Shown here piece after piece: positions 35,487-44,814 of a stretch of DNA of 64,000 nt. Location: positions 434,001 to 498,000 of the forward strand of contig JABXIG010000003.1 of NCBI GenBank assembly GCA_013373205.1. The letters run 5' to 3'. Under the pieces are notes generated by a model. The model saw only the letters and a program-made list of their open reading frames with translations, ran no database searches and had not been told where the DNA came from. The position numbers and the translations under genes were made by a program. Within the stretch, counting starts at the first letter, position 1; the number at the start of each line of letters is the position of its first letter. The stretch comes from Methylocystaceae bacterium. Lineage in GTDB: Bacteria > Pseudomonadota > Alphaproteobacteria > Rhodospirillales > Terasakiellaceae.

Positions 35487-35936
35487 ATGATTATTCTTGA
35501 TACAGATTTCGCGCCTTGGGAGGGGGAAAGACCCAAGGGACGTGTTCAGTTTTCTGTTTATGATGAACAGGTGCTTATGTATGTAATTTCGGGCCGCATT
35601 GATAAAAACCTATTTGATGTGTTCAGCTCTATTCATGGGCCAGCCTTGAAAAAAATTAAGCATGGCGGCGGGCGCTGGTATGCGATGTTTGTCTTTAGTG
35701 ATGTTACTGAAGTAACGGACGAAGCCTTGGATGTTCTTCATTACTATCTGGTTGCGTTGAAGGAAAAACAACTTCTTTCCCAATATGCAGCACTTGTGTT
35801 TCCGGATGAATACTTTTTTTCAAAGGACAAGCAGGCGGCCTTTCTAGAGTGCTACACAACGGCCGGTGCAACCTCTAAAGGTTTCCAGCGCGAAAACGAT
35901 GCTCTGGACTGGTTATTTTCCTGTGGTGAATCCTAA
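35487..35936 (+). CDS. Hypothetical protein with SpoIIAA/STAS-like length, 149 residues
   Basis: The ATG at 35487 follows AAAGGTGGGGA, the best start in an open frame that begins at 35385. The product is soluble and alternates strands and helices: GRVQFSVYDEQVLMYVISG, KIKHGGGRWYAMFVFSDVTEVTDEALDVLHYY in two segments, and LVFPDEYFFSKDKQAAFLECY. The layout resembles STAS-type regulatory domains (strand, then a residue-rich loop, then an amphipathic helix), but no signature is certain. It stands alone in long non-coding flanks. Confidence 0.55.
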   Translation: MIILDTDFAPWEGERPKGRVQFSVYDEQVLMYVISGRIDKNLFDVFSSIHGPALKKIKHGGGRWYAMFVFSDVTEVTDEALDVLHYYLVALKEKQLLSQYAALVFPDEYFFSKDKQAAFLECYTTAGATSKGFQRENDALDWLFSCGES

Positions 35937-36380
35937 CGCATTTTCTTTGGTATCCATACTGTAAAGCTTTGTTTTGTCCTGGTTGTAGATTCTTTAGCTA
36001 TTGTTCAGTTGAGGAAGGTGCAATTTATGTGTCGTTATAGCGGTTTTGTTTCGTTCGTTTTATTTCGTATATTTTGCATTGTTGTATTTTCGAAAAAAAC
36101 CGAAAAATGTAGGTGTGGTATGAGTTTAGCCCATGCGAAGTTGAGCAAATGAATATCTAAGCCTTGAGTTGATTGAAATCTTAAAAGTCAAAATATTGTT
36201 TTCTATAGCTTTTTCGCTTGCCATATGAGACCTTCGTGTGCAGTATTTTTGTAACAATCTTGTAGTAAAAATGTAAATGGATGAGTGCTAAGCCGTTTGT
36301 AGGCTTTTATAAAAAAAGAAAGCCAACTCGTTGTGTCGTTTCGAAAAATCATGCAAGCTAAATTGAGGATGAATATAGCC
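35937..36380. other. Regulatory-looking gap before the ABC importer operon
   Basis: No gene was found. Between 36043 and 36110 several TTTCG words occur (TTTCGTTCG, TTTCGTATA, TTTTCGAAAAA, CCGAAAAATG). This is the same word type seen upstream of glpD at 42073-42108, so it may be bound by the DeoR/GlpR-type regulator encoded at 41.2-41.9 kb. Confidence 0.4.
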
Positions 36381-37463
36381 ATGTTGAAATTCAAAAGTAC
36401 CCTGTCATCTGTGCTTGTCGCAGGTGCATTTTTGGCAACTTCTGTGTCCGGTGCGCAGGCTGAGACTTTACGCCTTCTGACGTGGGGCGGTTATGCGCCT
36501 GATAATGTGATTGAACTGTTCAAAAAAGAAACAGGTATTGATGTTGAGGTTACTAAATCCAACAACGAAGATATGATTTCCAAACTGCGTGCAACAGGCG
36601 GTGCGGGTTTTGATCTGGCTCAGCCTAGTCAGGACCGGATTGCGGGTGCACAGTTCGAATATGATATTTATAAGCCATTGGATCTTTCCAAAATTGAGGC
36701 TGGCCAATTTATTTCTTCTATGCTGGAAGGCACGAAATCCAACACAACAGTGGATGGCAAGATTTACGGTGTACCCCATATCTGGGGGACAAGCGGCCTG
36801 ATCGTGGACAAAAGCAAAGCCGGGTCTGTAAAAGACTATACAGATCTGTGTTCAGATGCGGTTGCGGGTAAGGTTTCTTATCGTTTGAAACGTCCAACTT
36901 TGATCGGCTTCGCTTTCTCTATGGGGATGGATCCGTTTGCAGCTTATGGCGACACAGCAGCATATCAAAAAATTCTGGATGCGGTTGAAGCCAAGCTGAT
37001 CTCTTGTAAATCAAATGTAAAAGCCTATTGGTCTGGCGGTGATGCGTTGATGAACCTGATCCGTTCTGGTGAAGTAACAGCGGCAATGGCTTGGGATACC
37101 GGGGGATGGAAGCTGAACCAGGATATGGCAGATGTGACGTTTGTTGCACCAAAATCAGGGGCGTTGGGCTGGATCGATACTTTTGCCCTGCCACGTAAAA
37201 CCAAAGCCGAAGATGCTGCATATAAGTGGATCAATTTTGTCATGCAGCCTAAAATCGCGGCGATGATTACAGCATCTGCAGGTAACTTCACAGCGTCCAA
37301 AGGGGCTGATGAATATGCAGAAGATGCGCTTAAAGCACGCTTTCAGGATAGCTTCCCGCCAGAAGCTATCGACAATATCAAATGGTACCCACCTGTGCCT
37401 GCCGGTATTGAAGATTTGGAAGGTAAAGTGCTGGACCGTGTGAAGGCAGCGTCTTCCAACTAA
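36381..37463 (+). CDS. ABC transporter substrate-binding protein, PotD/spermidine-putrescine type
   Basis: This 360-residue periplasmic protein has a signal peptide ending in VSGAQA and the PotD-like fold: LRLLTWGGYAPDNVIELFKKETG, PSQDRIAGAQFEYDIYKPLD, AMAWDTGGWKLNQDM, and GWIDTFALPRKTK. The last aligns with the PotD polyamine-site WMDSLAIP, so the Asp is kept. The ATG at 36381 has GAGGATG upstream; two other ATGs lie 12 and 48 bp earlier. It leads the operon with ATPase, two permeases and a phosphodiesterase, so the true ligand could be a polyamine or a glycerophospho-compound. Confidence 0.85.
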   Translation: MLKFKSTLSSVLVAGAFLATSVSGAQAETLRLLTWGGYAPDNVIELFKKETGIDVEVTKSNNEDMISKLRATGGAGFDLAQPSQDRIAGAQFEYDIYKPLDLSKIEAGQFISSMLEGTKSNTTVDGKIYGVPHIWGTSGLIVDKSKAGSVKDYTDLCSDAVAGKVSYRLKRPTLIGFAFSMGMDPFAAYGDTAAYQKILDAVEAKLISCKSNVKAYWSGGDALMNLIRSGEVTAAMAWDTGGWKLNQDMADVTFVAPKSGALGWIDTFALPRKTKAEDAAYKWINFVMQPKIAAMITASAGNFTASKGADEYAEDALKARFQDSFPPEAIDNIKWYPPVPAGIEDLEGKVLDRVKAASSN

Positions 37464-37465
37464 GT

Positions 37466-37515
37466 TTTGAAAAAGAGGCTATTCGGCGTGGTGTTGGATA
37501 GCCTCTTTTACTTTT
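37466..37515 (+). terminator. Hairpin between binding-protein and ATPase genes
   Basis: AAAGAGGCTAT and ATAGCCTCTTT pair around a 14-nt loop, followed by T-rich sequence. As the genes on either side belong to one system, this hairpin is likely a partial terminator. It would give more binding protein than membrane components, a pattern common in ABC importers. Confidence 0.75.
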
Positions 37516-37549
37516 TCTTTTTTATAATTATTTTTTTCTTTTGAGTGCC

Positions 37550-38686
37550 ATGTCTGATACCACCCGTGATCCAGCCATTGATCTGGAATGTAGAGAACTG
37601 ACCAAGTATTTTGGTAATTTCTGTGCCGTAGACAATATTTCCTTTTCTATTCCTGCGGGCTCTTTTTTCTCTATTCTGGGGCCATCCGGCTGTGGCAAGA
37701 CGACATTATTACGCATGCTTGCGGGGTTTCAGGAACCGACCTCCGGTGAGCTCTCAATTAAAGGCCGCTCCATGCTGGGGGTGCCGCCTAATAAAAGACC
37801 TGTTAATATGGTCTTTCAGCACTTGGCCCTTTTCCCCATGATGACAGTTGGAGAAAATATCGCTTATGGCCTGGAATGTCAGGGTGTTGACAAGGCTTTG
37901 ATTTTACAGAAAGTACAGTCGGTTCTGGAACGGGTTGGCTTGCCCGATGCGATCAATAAAAAACCGGATCAGCTTTCCGGTGGGCAAAAGCAACGCATTG
38001 CGATTGCGCGTTGCCTTGTGCTGGAACCTGATGTTCTTTTGTTGGACGAACCGCTTGGTGCGCTTGATCTGAAATTGCGTGAACATATGAAGGTTGAGCT
38101 GAAACAACTACAAAATCAGTTTAATACGACTTTCATTTACATTACCCACGATCAATCCGAAGCTTTGGTGATGTCAGATCAGGTCGCGGTGATGAACAAT
38201 GGTAAATTTGAACAAGTGGGGACACCACAGGAATTATATTATTCACCCCAGACAGACTTTGTTGCTGCCTTTGTCGGAGAGAACAATCGCTGGCGTGCCA
38301 GCGTGCGCGGGGCCGAAGGGGCTGTTCTTGAACTGGAATTGCCCAACGGGATGACATTCAAAGGAACCGCTGCAAGGAAAGAGGCTTTTGGTGCCGGGGA
38401 TCTCGTTGATGTCTTTGTACGGCCAGAGGCTATTATGCTATCCAAAACGCAAGTTGACACGGCAACATTTGACAATGTTTTGGAAGGTCAAGTGGATTGC
38501 CTGCTGTTTGATGGCGCAAACAGCCGTGTTCTCGTCAAGGAAAGTAATGGAAATCATGAGGTAAATGTCACTCTGCCACAGACAGGTGAATTTAATGATT
38601 TGCAGGAAGGTCAGACCATATATCTTGGATGGCAACAAGCGCAGGCCAAATGTTTTCCCGCCCGTGATTTTAGCGTGGAGGAATAA
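37550..38686 (+). CDS. ABC transporter ATPase, PotA type
   Basis: This 378-residue ATPase has Walker A GPSGCGKTTLLRM, the Q-loop in NMVFQHLALFPMM, signature LSGGQKQRIAIAR and Walker B VLLLDEPLGALD, then the H-loop THDQSEAL. A C-terminal TOBE domain (from about residue 285) is present as in PotA and other importers of the CUT/spermidine class. The ATG at 37550 is the natural start; a TTG nine bases earlier is in frame. It energises the two permeases encoded next. Confidence 0.9.
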   Translation: MSDTTRDPAIDLECRELTKYFGNFCAVDNISFSIPAGSFFSILGPSGCGKTTLLRMLAGFQEPTSGELSIKGRSMLGVPPNKRPVNMVFQHLALFPMMTVGENIAYGLECQGVDKALILQKVQSVLERVGLPDAINKKPDQLSGGQKQRIAIARCLVLEPDVLLLDEPLGALDLKLREHMKVELKQLQNQFNTTFIYITHDQSEALVMSDQVAVMNNGKFEQVGTPQELYYSPQTDFVAAFVGENNRWRASVRGAEGAVLELELPNGMTFKGTAARKEAFGAGDLVDVFVRPEAIMLSKTQVDTATFDNVLEGQVDCLLFDGANSRVLVKESNGNHEVNVTLPQTGEFNDLQEGQTIYLGWQQAQAKCFPARDFSVEE

Positions 38687-38692
38687 CGGGGT

Positions 38693-39556
38693 ATGACAGG
38701 ACATAATCACTTTCGATTGGGGTTGGTTTTGTTGATGGCACCACTGTTGATCTGGTTGCTGTCACTGATCTTTATTCCACATATTGACATGCTTTTCCTG
38801 TCCCTCAGTGAAAAGGTCGCCCCGCGTGTTTATGAAACAGGGTTAAGCAACTACGCTGCCTTTTTCAACGAACCGCTTTATTGGAATACCTTTGCGCGCA
38901 CAGCTGTCATGTCCATTCTTGCCACGTTTTTGACGCTGCTGATCGGCTTTCCAGTGTCTTACTATATTGCCAAGATGGTGCGTGGACGGGTTCGTGCGTT
39001 TTTATTCATCATGTGTATGATCCCGTTTTGGGTCAGCGAATTGGTTCGGACCTTCGGCTGGATGATCCTGTTACGTGAAACTGGCGTGATTAGCAGTTTT
39101 CTGGTTTTCACCGGTTTAAGTGAGGGGCCGGTTGAACTGCTCTACAACGATGTAACGATCATGGTTGGTCTGGTTTATACATCCATGCTGTTTATGGTGG
39201 TTCCTTTGGTGACAACACTGGATAGCCTGGACGACAGTCTGGTCGAGGCCGGTTATGACCTGGGCGGCAACGGTTTGCGGGTTTTGCGCAAGGTCATTAT
39301 TCCTCATGCGATGCCGGGCATTGTTTCGGGCTGCATTGTGGTCTTTATGCTTTCGCTTGGCAACTATTTGACCCCTGTGTTGTTAGGGGGGAAAGACAGT
39401 ATGTGGTTCACCGAACAAATTTATACGCAGTTTATCACGCGCTTTAACTGGGAACAGGGGGCGGCTTTTGGTTTTCTCTTGTTGATCCTGTCGTCCTTGA
39501 TTGTCTGGGGTGGTTTGAAAATTACCCGCCAGACCTTATCCAATACAATGGGGTGA
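38693..39556 (+). CDS. ABC transporter permease, PotB type
   Basis: This 287-residue inner-membrane protein has six predicted helices. Its cytoplasmic coupling loop contains the EAA motif VEAGYDLGGNGLRVLRKVIIPHAMPGI (read as EAGYDLGG followed by the P-rich stretch). Order and sequence fit PotB/PotH. It lies 6 bp after the ATPase gene and 4 bp before the second permease. Confidence 0.9.
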   Translation: MTGHNHFRLGLVLLMAPLLIWLLSLIFIPHIDMLFLSLSEKVAPRVYETGLSNYAAFFNEPLYWNTFARTAVMSILATFLTLLIGFPVSYYIAKMVRGRVRAFLFIMCMIPFWVSELVRTFGWMILLRETGVISSFLVFTGLSEGPVELLYNDVTIMVGLVYTSMLFMVVPLVTTLDSLDDSLVEAGYDLGGNGLRVLRKVIIPHAMPGIVSGCIVVFMLSLGNYLTPVLLGGKDSMWFTEQIYTQFITRFNWEQGAAFGFLLLILSSLIVWGGLKITRQTLSNTMG

Positions 39557-39560
39557 TGAT

Positions 39561-40415
39561 ATGATACCAACTATTCCCCAAAGTCGTGCCTTCAAGTCAA
39601 TCTATGCCGGATATATCACGCTTTTTTTCATCTATCTGGCGGCACCGCTTGTTGTTGTTTCGGTTTTTGCTTTTAATGACTCTCTCTTTCCCTCCTTGCC
39701 TTGGAACGGTTTTACGCTGGACTGGTTTTTCGGTGACACCGCACCGCGAAAAGGCCTGTTCCATGAAGAACCGATTTTGGAAAGTATCGGTGTTTCGGTT
39801 TTTGTAGCCTTAATGGTAACCACCTTGTCGGTTTTTGTCGGCACTTGTAATGCCTTTTTGTTTGAGCGGGAAAACTTCCCTTTCAAGAATGTTCTTTATA
39901 TCCTTATGTTGCTGCCGTTGGTTATACCGGGGATTATTCTGGGGATTTCCATTCTTGTTTTTTCAAATACGATCGCAAATGCGGTGGAGAACTTGATCGG
40001 ATGGGATTGGGAGATCTTGCGTCCCGGTTTGTTCCTTGTCGTTTTGGGGCAATTTTCGTTTATTACGACGATTGCGACACTTGTCATTTCAGCACGGTTG
40101 CGCAAATTCGACCTAACCCTTGAAGAAGCTGCGATGAATTTGGGGGCAAGCAAGTGGCACGCGGTTCGCACTATTACCTTGCCCTATCTGCGCCCTGCCA
40201 TGATCGGGGCTGGGCTGATCGCTTTTTTGATGTCGTTTGAAAACTTCAACACGACCTTGATGTTGGTCGGGTCTGATGCACCATTGACGATTACGATGTT
40301 TGACCGCCTGCGCGAGGGTTCGACACCGGTTTTGAATGCGGTGTCCCTTTTTCTGATGATCGTTTCCGGTATGTTGGCGCTGGTAAATGTGATGATGCAA
40401 CGTGAGAAACAATGA
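39561..40415 (+). CDS. ABC transporter permease, PotC type
   Basis: This 284-residue permease has the EAA loop in LEEAAMNLGASKWHAVRTITLPYLRP (segment LEEAAMNLGAS plus the P-L-R-P end). Membrane segments such as ILMLLPLVIPGIILGISI match PotC/PotI. Its stop codon overlaps the start of the following phosphodiesterase gene (ATGA), which argues for translational coupling of transport and hydrolysis. Confidence 0.9.
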   Translation: MIPTIPQSRAFKSIYAGYITLFFIYLAAPLVVVSVFAFNDSLFPSLPWNGFTLDWFFGDTAPRKGLFHEEPILESIGVSVFVALMVTTLSVFVGTCNAFLFERENFPFKNVLYILMLLPLVIPGIILGISILVFSNTIANAVENLIGWDWEILRPGLFLVVLGQFSFITTIATLVISARLRKFDLTLEEAAMNLGASKWHAVRTITLPYLRPAMIGAGLIAFLMSFENFNTTLMLVGSDAPLTITMFDRLREGSTPVLNAVSLFLMIVSGMLALVNVMMQREKQ

Positions 40416-41140
40416 TTAACAGTAAAATCATTGCCCATCGTTTCGGGGCAGGTTTTGGGCCGGAAAATACAGCTGCGACCTTGGAACGGGCTTCAAAAAT
40501 GGGGGTGCGCTGGGTTGAATTTGATGCTTCGTTATTAAAAGACGGTAATGTGATTGTCTTTCATGACGATGTCTTTGACCGATGCACGGATGCCACGGGC
40601 CCGATTTTGGAGGCAACGTTGGAAGACGTCCGCCAAATGGACGCGGGAAGCTGGTTTGATCCGACATTTAAAGGGGAAGCCATTCTGGAATTGAGGCAGG
40701 CCCTGAAACTTCTGAACCAATATGGCATGAACATTAACCTTGAAATCAAGGTCAATGGCGATGAAGGGCGTGATCTGGTTGAGCGTGTCCATACAATCGT
40801 CAGTCAGACCTGGCCGAACAGGAGCGATCTTTTATATTCCAGTTTTTCACATGAGGCGCTGGTTTATTTGCGCAGTTTGGACCAAGAGGCACAGATCGGT
40901 CATTTGTTCGAAGATTTGCCCGAAGACTGGCAGGCCCAAGCACAAAAAGTAAATGCCATCACCATTCACGCTGATAGCGATGAAATGGATATAGACGCGA
41001 TCAGGGGTGTGAAAGACGCGGGCTATCCCCTTTACCTCTACACCGTTAATGATGCACAGAAAGCAGAAAGCCTAATATCAGCAGGTGTTGATGCGATCTT
41101 TACGGATCATCCGGAACGTTTTCCTACGGCTTGGCTTTAG
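40412..41140 (+). CDS. Glycerophosphodiester phosphodiesterase (UgpQ-like)
   Basis: This 242-residue GDPD enzyme hydrolyses glycerophosphodiesters to glycerol 3-phosphate and an alcohol. Catalytic motifs visible are IAHRFGAGFGPENTAA with the His-Arg and metal Glu, and IVFHDDVFDRCTD with the second His. The central part NINLEIKVNGDEG carries the next metal Glu, and the C-terminal FTDHPERF is typical. No signal peptide is present, so the substrate should be cytoplasmic, as for UgpQ. The start overlaps the PotC-type permease stop. Confidence 0.92.
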   Translation: MINSKIIAHRFGAGFGPENTAATLERASKMGVRWVEFDASLLKDGNVIVFHDDVFDRCTDATGPILEATLEDVRQMDAGSWFDPTFKGEAILELRQALKLLNQYGMNINLEIKVNGDEGRDLVERVHTIVSQTWPNRSDLLYSSFSHEALVYLRSLDQEAQIGHLFEDLPEDWQAQAQKVNAITIHADSDEMDIDAIRGVKDAGYPLYLYTVNDAQKAESLISAGVDAIFTDHPERFPTAWL

Positions 41141-41149
41141 GCTCTAAGC

Positions 41150-41914
41150 TCATTTATTGACGCAATGTATTTTGACGTCATTTGACTGACAGATTTGTTC
41201 TATCTTTTCAGAGACTGGCTCATCCGTAATAAAGCTAGAGATTTGAGATAAATGCCCCAGTCGGACCGGGGCTGAACGTTCAAACTTGATTTTATCAGCC
41301 ACTAAAATTGTGTGACGGGCATTTTCAATAATGGCTTTTGCAACGCGCACTTCGCGATAATCATAATCCAGAAGGGCACCGTCTTCATCAATGGCCGAGG
41401 CACCGATGACGGCGTAATCCACCTTGAACTGCTTGATAAAGTCAACGGTTGCTTCACCGATAATCCCGCCGTCTTTGGGGCGAAGAACGCCCCCTGCAAT
41501 AATGATCTCGCAAGATGGGTTCGCAATTAAAGTATTTGCAACATTGATGTTATTGGTGATGACCAATAGGTTTTTATGGCCGATCAAATGATGGGCAACC
41601 GATTCAGTCGTTGTCCCGATATTCATAAAAAGCGAGGCATTGTTGGGAATATGTTTGGCGCAGAGTTTCCCGATGCCCCGTTTTTCGGCTTCTGCAATGT
41701 TGCGCCGTTGATCGTATCCGACATTGGCTACACCCGAGGCCATCATCGCCCCGCCATGGACGCGGCTCAGCAATCGTGCATCACATAGTTCGTTGAGGTC
41801 CTTACGAATGGTTTGTGGGGTTACGTCGAATTGTTCAACCAGTTCCTCTACGCTGATACGGCCATTTTCCTGAGCAAGTTCGAGAATTTGCTGTTGGCGA
41901 AACGAAACTGTCAT
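41150..41914 (-). CDS. DeoR-family regulator, GlpR-like
   Basis: This 254-residue repressor has the DeoR helix-turn-helix (ISVEELVEQFDVTPQTIRKDL) and a C-terminal effector domain with NIGTTTESVAHHL, IAGGVLRPKDGGIIG and IGASAIDEDGALLDYDYREV. The latter two segments match the GlpR subgroup, which senses glycerol 3-phosphate. It is divergent from glpD, and its stop lies 9 bp from the stop of the GDPD gene. Its likely targets are glpD and the ABC/GDPD operon, both of which have TTTCG-type words upstream. Confidence 0.85.
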   Translation of the reverse strand: MTVSFRQQQILELAQENGRISVEELVEQFDVTPQTIRKDLNELCDARLLSRVHGGAMMASGVANVGYDQRRNIAEAEKRGIGKLCAKHIPNNASLFMNIGTTTESVAHHLIGHKNLLVITNNINVANTLIANPSCEIIIAGGVLRPKDGGIIGEATVDFIKQFKVDYAVIGASAIDEDGALLDYDYREVRVAKAIIENARHTILVADKIKFERSAPVRLGHLSQISSFITDEPVSEKIEQICQSNDVKIHCVNK

Positions 41915-42072
41915 GGTTTTCCCTTACAAATACGGAGAGGTAACTTCAAGACAGTTATACAAGCGAACCTGAGTGAAAGAAAATGAAAATACGGGGAAAG
42001 GATCGCTCTTCCTGCATTCGCAAAATAAAGTCAGATTTTTCGCTGAAATAATATTCGTATTTATAGCATTTC

Positions 42073-42108
42073 ATTTCGAATTTATATATAATGAAATAAA
42101 TCGAAAAT
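42073..42108. promoter_or_regulatory. Candidate GlpR-type operator upstream of glpD
   Basis: ATTTCGAATTTA (42073-42084) and TAAATCGAAAAT (42097-42108) are inverted copies separated by 12 bp in the divergent glpR-glpD gap. Similar TTTCG words precede the ABC operon at 36043-36110. Binding by the adjacent DeoR-type protein is inferred. Confidence 0.5.
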
Positions 42109-42167
42109 TTTCATAAAAGCTCCGTGGGGATATGAGCTTGCGGACCTCTCAGTACACAGGAAAACAA

Positions 42168-43685
42168 ATGTCTTACGATCAGGAATATGATCTATTCATT
42201 ATCGGTGGCGGGATCAATGGATGTGGTATTGCGCGCGATGCGGCTGGACGTGGCTTGCGTGTGTATCTCTGCGAAAAAGATGATCTGGCGCAGGGAACCT
42301 CCTCTCGCAGTACCAAGCTGATACATGGTGGTTTGCGATATCTGGAACATTATGAATTTCGGCTGGTACGTGAATCTTTGATCGAACGTGAAGTGCTGTT
42401 ACGTAATGCACCGCACCTTATCTCACCTTTACGGTTTGTTTTGCCCCACAAAAAAGGCATGCGCCCTGCGTGGTTTTTGCGTTTGGGCCTGTTTTTATAT
42501 GATCATTTGGGCGGGCGCGAAATTCTTGAAGGCACAACAACGCTTAATTTGCAGACAGACCCGGTTGGGGAACCGCTGCATAATGCGTTTAAACGGGCCT
42601 TCGAATATTCAGACTGTTGGGTGGATGATGCGCGCTTTGTCGTTTTAAATGCTATGGATGCGCGTGACAAGGGGGCTACTGTTGAAACCCGGACCAAATG
42701 CTTGTCGGCGAAACGCCGAGGCAAAATCTGGCATGTCACTGTCGAAGATCAACGCAATGGTGCAGTACGAACCATTAAAGCCAAGGCCCTGATCAACGCG
42801 TCTGGCCCTTGGGTTCAGAATGTGATTGAAGACTGCGGCCTTGGTCCTTCCAAAGATGCCATTCGATTGGTGCGCGGCAGCCATATTATCGTCCCTAAAA
42901 TGTTTGATCATGACAAAGCCTATATCTTTCAAAATGGTGATGGGCGTATCTTTTTTGCCATTCCCTACGAGAAAGACTTCACCCTGATCGGTACCACGGA
43001 TGAAGACCATAGCGGGCCGCTTACGGATGTGGAAATATCAGCACACGAAGTTTCCTATCTCTGTGAAAGCGCTGCCCAATATTTTTCTAAAAAGGTGACC
43101 CCCGATGATGTGATCTGGAGCTATTCCGGCGTGCGCCCTTTATATGACGACGGCGCAACTGCGGCTCAGGAAGCCACACGGGATTACGTTCTGAAACTTT
43201 ATGGCGACCCGCAACAGGCGCCTGTTCTTCACGTGTTCGGCGGTAAAATCACGACTTATCGCAAGCTTGCTGAAACGGTGATGAAAAAAATACGCCCTTT
43301 CTTTACCGGGATGAAAGGAGCTTGGACTGCAAAGGAAGCTTTGCCGGGGGGCCGTTTCCCGGTGGATGCAGGTGAGATGCAGGTCAGGCAATTGCAAAAT
43401 GATTATCCTTTTCTAACCCCTGCATGGGCGGACCGTTTGTTTCGGGCATACGGAACAAACGCCTGGGCACTGTTTGGACAAGCCCATTGCCTTGACGATC
43501 TAGGACAGGCTTTTGGTGCAACCCTTTATAAGCAGGAAGTGGATTACCTGATCCAAAATGAATGGGCAACCACTGTAGAAGATATCCTATGGCGCCGATC
43601 CAAACTGGGCCTGCATATGACCGCCGATGAACAGACGCAGCTGGAAGAATATATGTTGTCTCTTGGCTATGTCTTATACGGGTAA
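42168..43685 (+). CDS. glpD: Glycerol-3-phosphate dehydrogenase, FAD-dependent aerobic type
   Basis: This 505-residue peripheral-membrane flavoenzyme oxidises glycerol 3-phosphate to dihydroxyacetone phosphate and passes electrons to quinone. The FAD-binding motif is YDLFIIGGGINGCGIARDAA and the substrate region includes SSRSTKLIHGGLRYLEHYEF. The C-terminal half contains the GlpD signatures SGVRPLYDDG and HVFGGKITTYRKLAE. Preferred start is 42168 with AGGA upstream; ATG 42132 is in frame. It completes a pathway from imported glycerophosphodiester via G3P to glycolysis. Confidence 0.96.
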   Translation: MSYDQEYDLFIIGGGINGCGIARDAAGRGLRVYLCEKDDLAQGTSSRSTKLIHGGLRYLEHYEFRLVRESLIEREVLLRNAPHLISPLRFVLPHKKGMRPAWFLRLGLFLYDHLGGREILEGTTTLNLQTDPVGEPLHNAFKRAFEYSDCWVDDARFVVLNAMDARDKGATVETRTKCLSAKRRGKIWHVTVEDQRNGAVRTIKAKALINASGPWVQNVIEDCGLGPSKDAIRLVRGSHIIVPKMFDHDKAYIFQNGDGRIFFAIPYEKDFTLIGTTDEDHSGPLTDVEISAHEVSYLCESAAQYFSKKVTPDDVIWSYSGVRPLYDDGATAAQEATRDYVLKLYGDPQQAPVLHVFGGKITTYRKLAETVMKKIRPFFTGMKGAWTAKEALPGGRFPVDAGEMQVRQLQNDYPFLTPAWADRLFRAYGTNAWALFGQAHCLDDLGQAFGATLYKQEVDYLIQNEWATTVEDILWRRSKLGLHMTADEQTQLEEYMLSLGYVLYG

Positions 43686-43717
43686 TTTTCTGTATATTGG
43701 TCGTTTTGGAGGTTGTG

Positions 43718-44767
43718 TTGGTCTATCGTTTGATCTGTTTGATTTTTGTTGGATTGTTATGTTGTCCTTTCACTGTCAATTCAGCCGACTTACAGAAAGC
43801 ACGTATTACGTATAAAGGCGAAAACTATAAGCTCACTTTGAAGGAAATGTTACCTCTTGCAGAGGCTGGAGAAGGTAAAGCTGCATTTATTGTTGGGTTT
43901 ATCTATGAGAATGGAGTGGGCGTAGCCAAGAATGCTGAGCTTGCAGCCAAGTGGTATAAGAAGGCTGTGAAGGGGTTAAAACCTGCAGCAGAAGAAGGAA
44001 GTCTTTCTGCTCAGCAATCTTTGGGGGCCGCTTACCTCCTGGGAAAAGGTGTTGAACAGGATGCGGAACAAGCTGTGATATGGTTTCGACGCGCTGCTGA
44101 GAATGGATTTGCGGAATCTCAGCACAATCTTGCAGTGCTTTATATGAAAGGTATTGGCGTCCAAGAGAATGCCAAACAGGCTGCTATATGGTTAGAACGT
44201 GCTGCCAAGCAAGGGTACATAGATTCACAACTTCAACTCGGGCAGATGTATGCAAAGGGATATGGCGTAGACCGTGATTTGACACAAGCAGTTTACTGGG
44301 TAAGTAAAGCTGCTGAACAAGGTAATTTGGTCGCCCAAAGAAAATACGGTGTAATGTACGCCAAAGGCATGGGCGTTCAGAAAGACATGGCACGGGCGAT
44401 CAAGTGGCTGACCCTTGCTGCTGAAGCTGGTGAACCCTACGCCCAGACGAATTTAGGAATGTTCTATCTTGGAAACAAAGAAGTTCCCCAAGATTTCTCC
44501 AAGGCTATGATGTGGTATAAACGTGCAGCGGAACAGGGCTTGAGTGACGCTCAGAACAGTTTGGGTGCGATTTATCTGAATGGTTGGGGAACTGCTCCAG
44601 ATGTATTGCGTGGATATGTGTGGTTTGGAGTTGCTGCTTTGCAAGGTGATAAGCAGGCACTTTCCAACTTAAAGAAACTGGAAGCGGCCTTGGATAGTCA
44701 GCATGTGAAGAAGGCTAGAGATTTAGTCGAAGAGTGTATTAAGAAGAAATATAAAGACTGTTATTGA
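43718..44767 (+). CDS. Sel1-repeat (TPR-like) secreted protein
   Basis: This 349-residue protein has a hydrophobic signal peptide and eight or so Sel1-like repeats of about 36 residues (pattern A-x-x-x-L-G-x-x-Y-x-x-G-x-G-V-x-x-D, for example SLGAAYLLGKGVEQDAEQAV and KYGVMYAKGMGVQKDMARAI). Sel1 repeats make alpha-solenoids that bind other proteins, often in envelope or signalling complexes. A TTG start at 43718 is proposed because GGAGG lies 5 bp upstream; a TTG at 43697 would be longer. It lies 32 bp after glpD. Its partner is unknown. Confidence 0.85.
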   Translation: MVYRLICLIFVGLLCCPFTVNSADLQKARITYKGENYKLTLKEMLPLAEAGEGKAAFIVGFIYENGVGVAKNAELAAKWYKKAVKGLKPAAEEGSLSAQQSLGAAYLLGKGVEQDAEQAVIWFRRAAENGFAESQHNLAVLYMKGIGVQENAKQAAIWLERAAKQGYIDSQLQLGQMYAKGYGVDRDLTQAVYWVSKAAEQGNLVAQRKYGVMYAKGMGVQKDMARAIKWLTLAAEAGEPYAQTNLGMFYLGNKEVPQDFSKAMMWYKRAAEQGLSDAQNSLGAIYLNGWGTAPDVLRGYVWFGVAALQGDKQALSNLKKLEAALDSQHVKKARDLVEECIKKKYKDCY

Positions 44768-44814
44768 GTTGAAGGCTTCCATGCTGTGAAAGATCGGTTT
44801 GCAAGCCTGATAAA

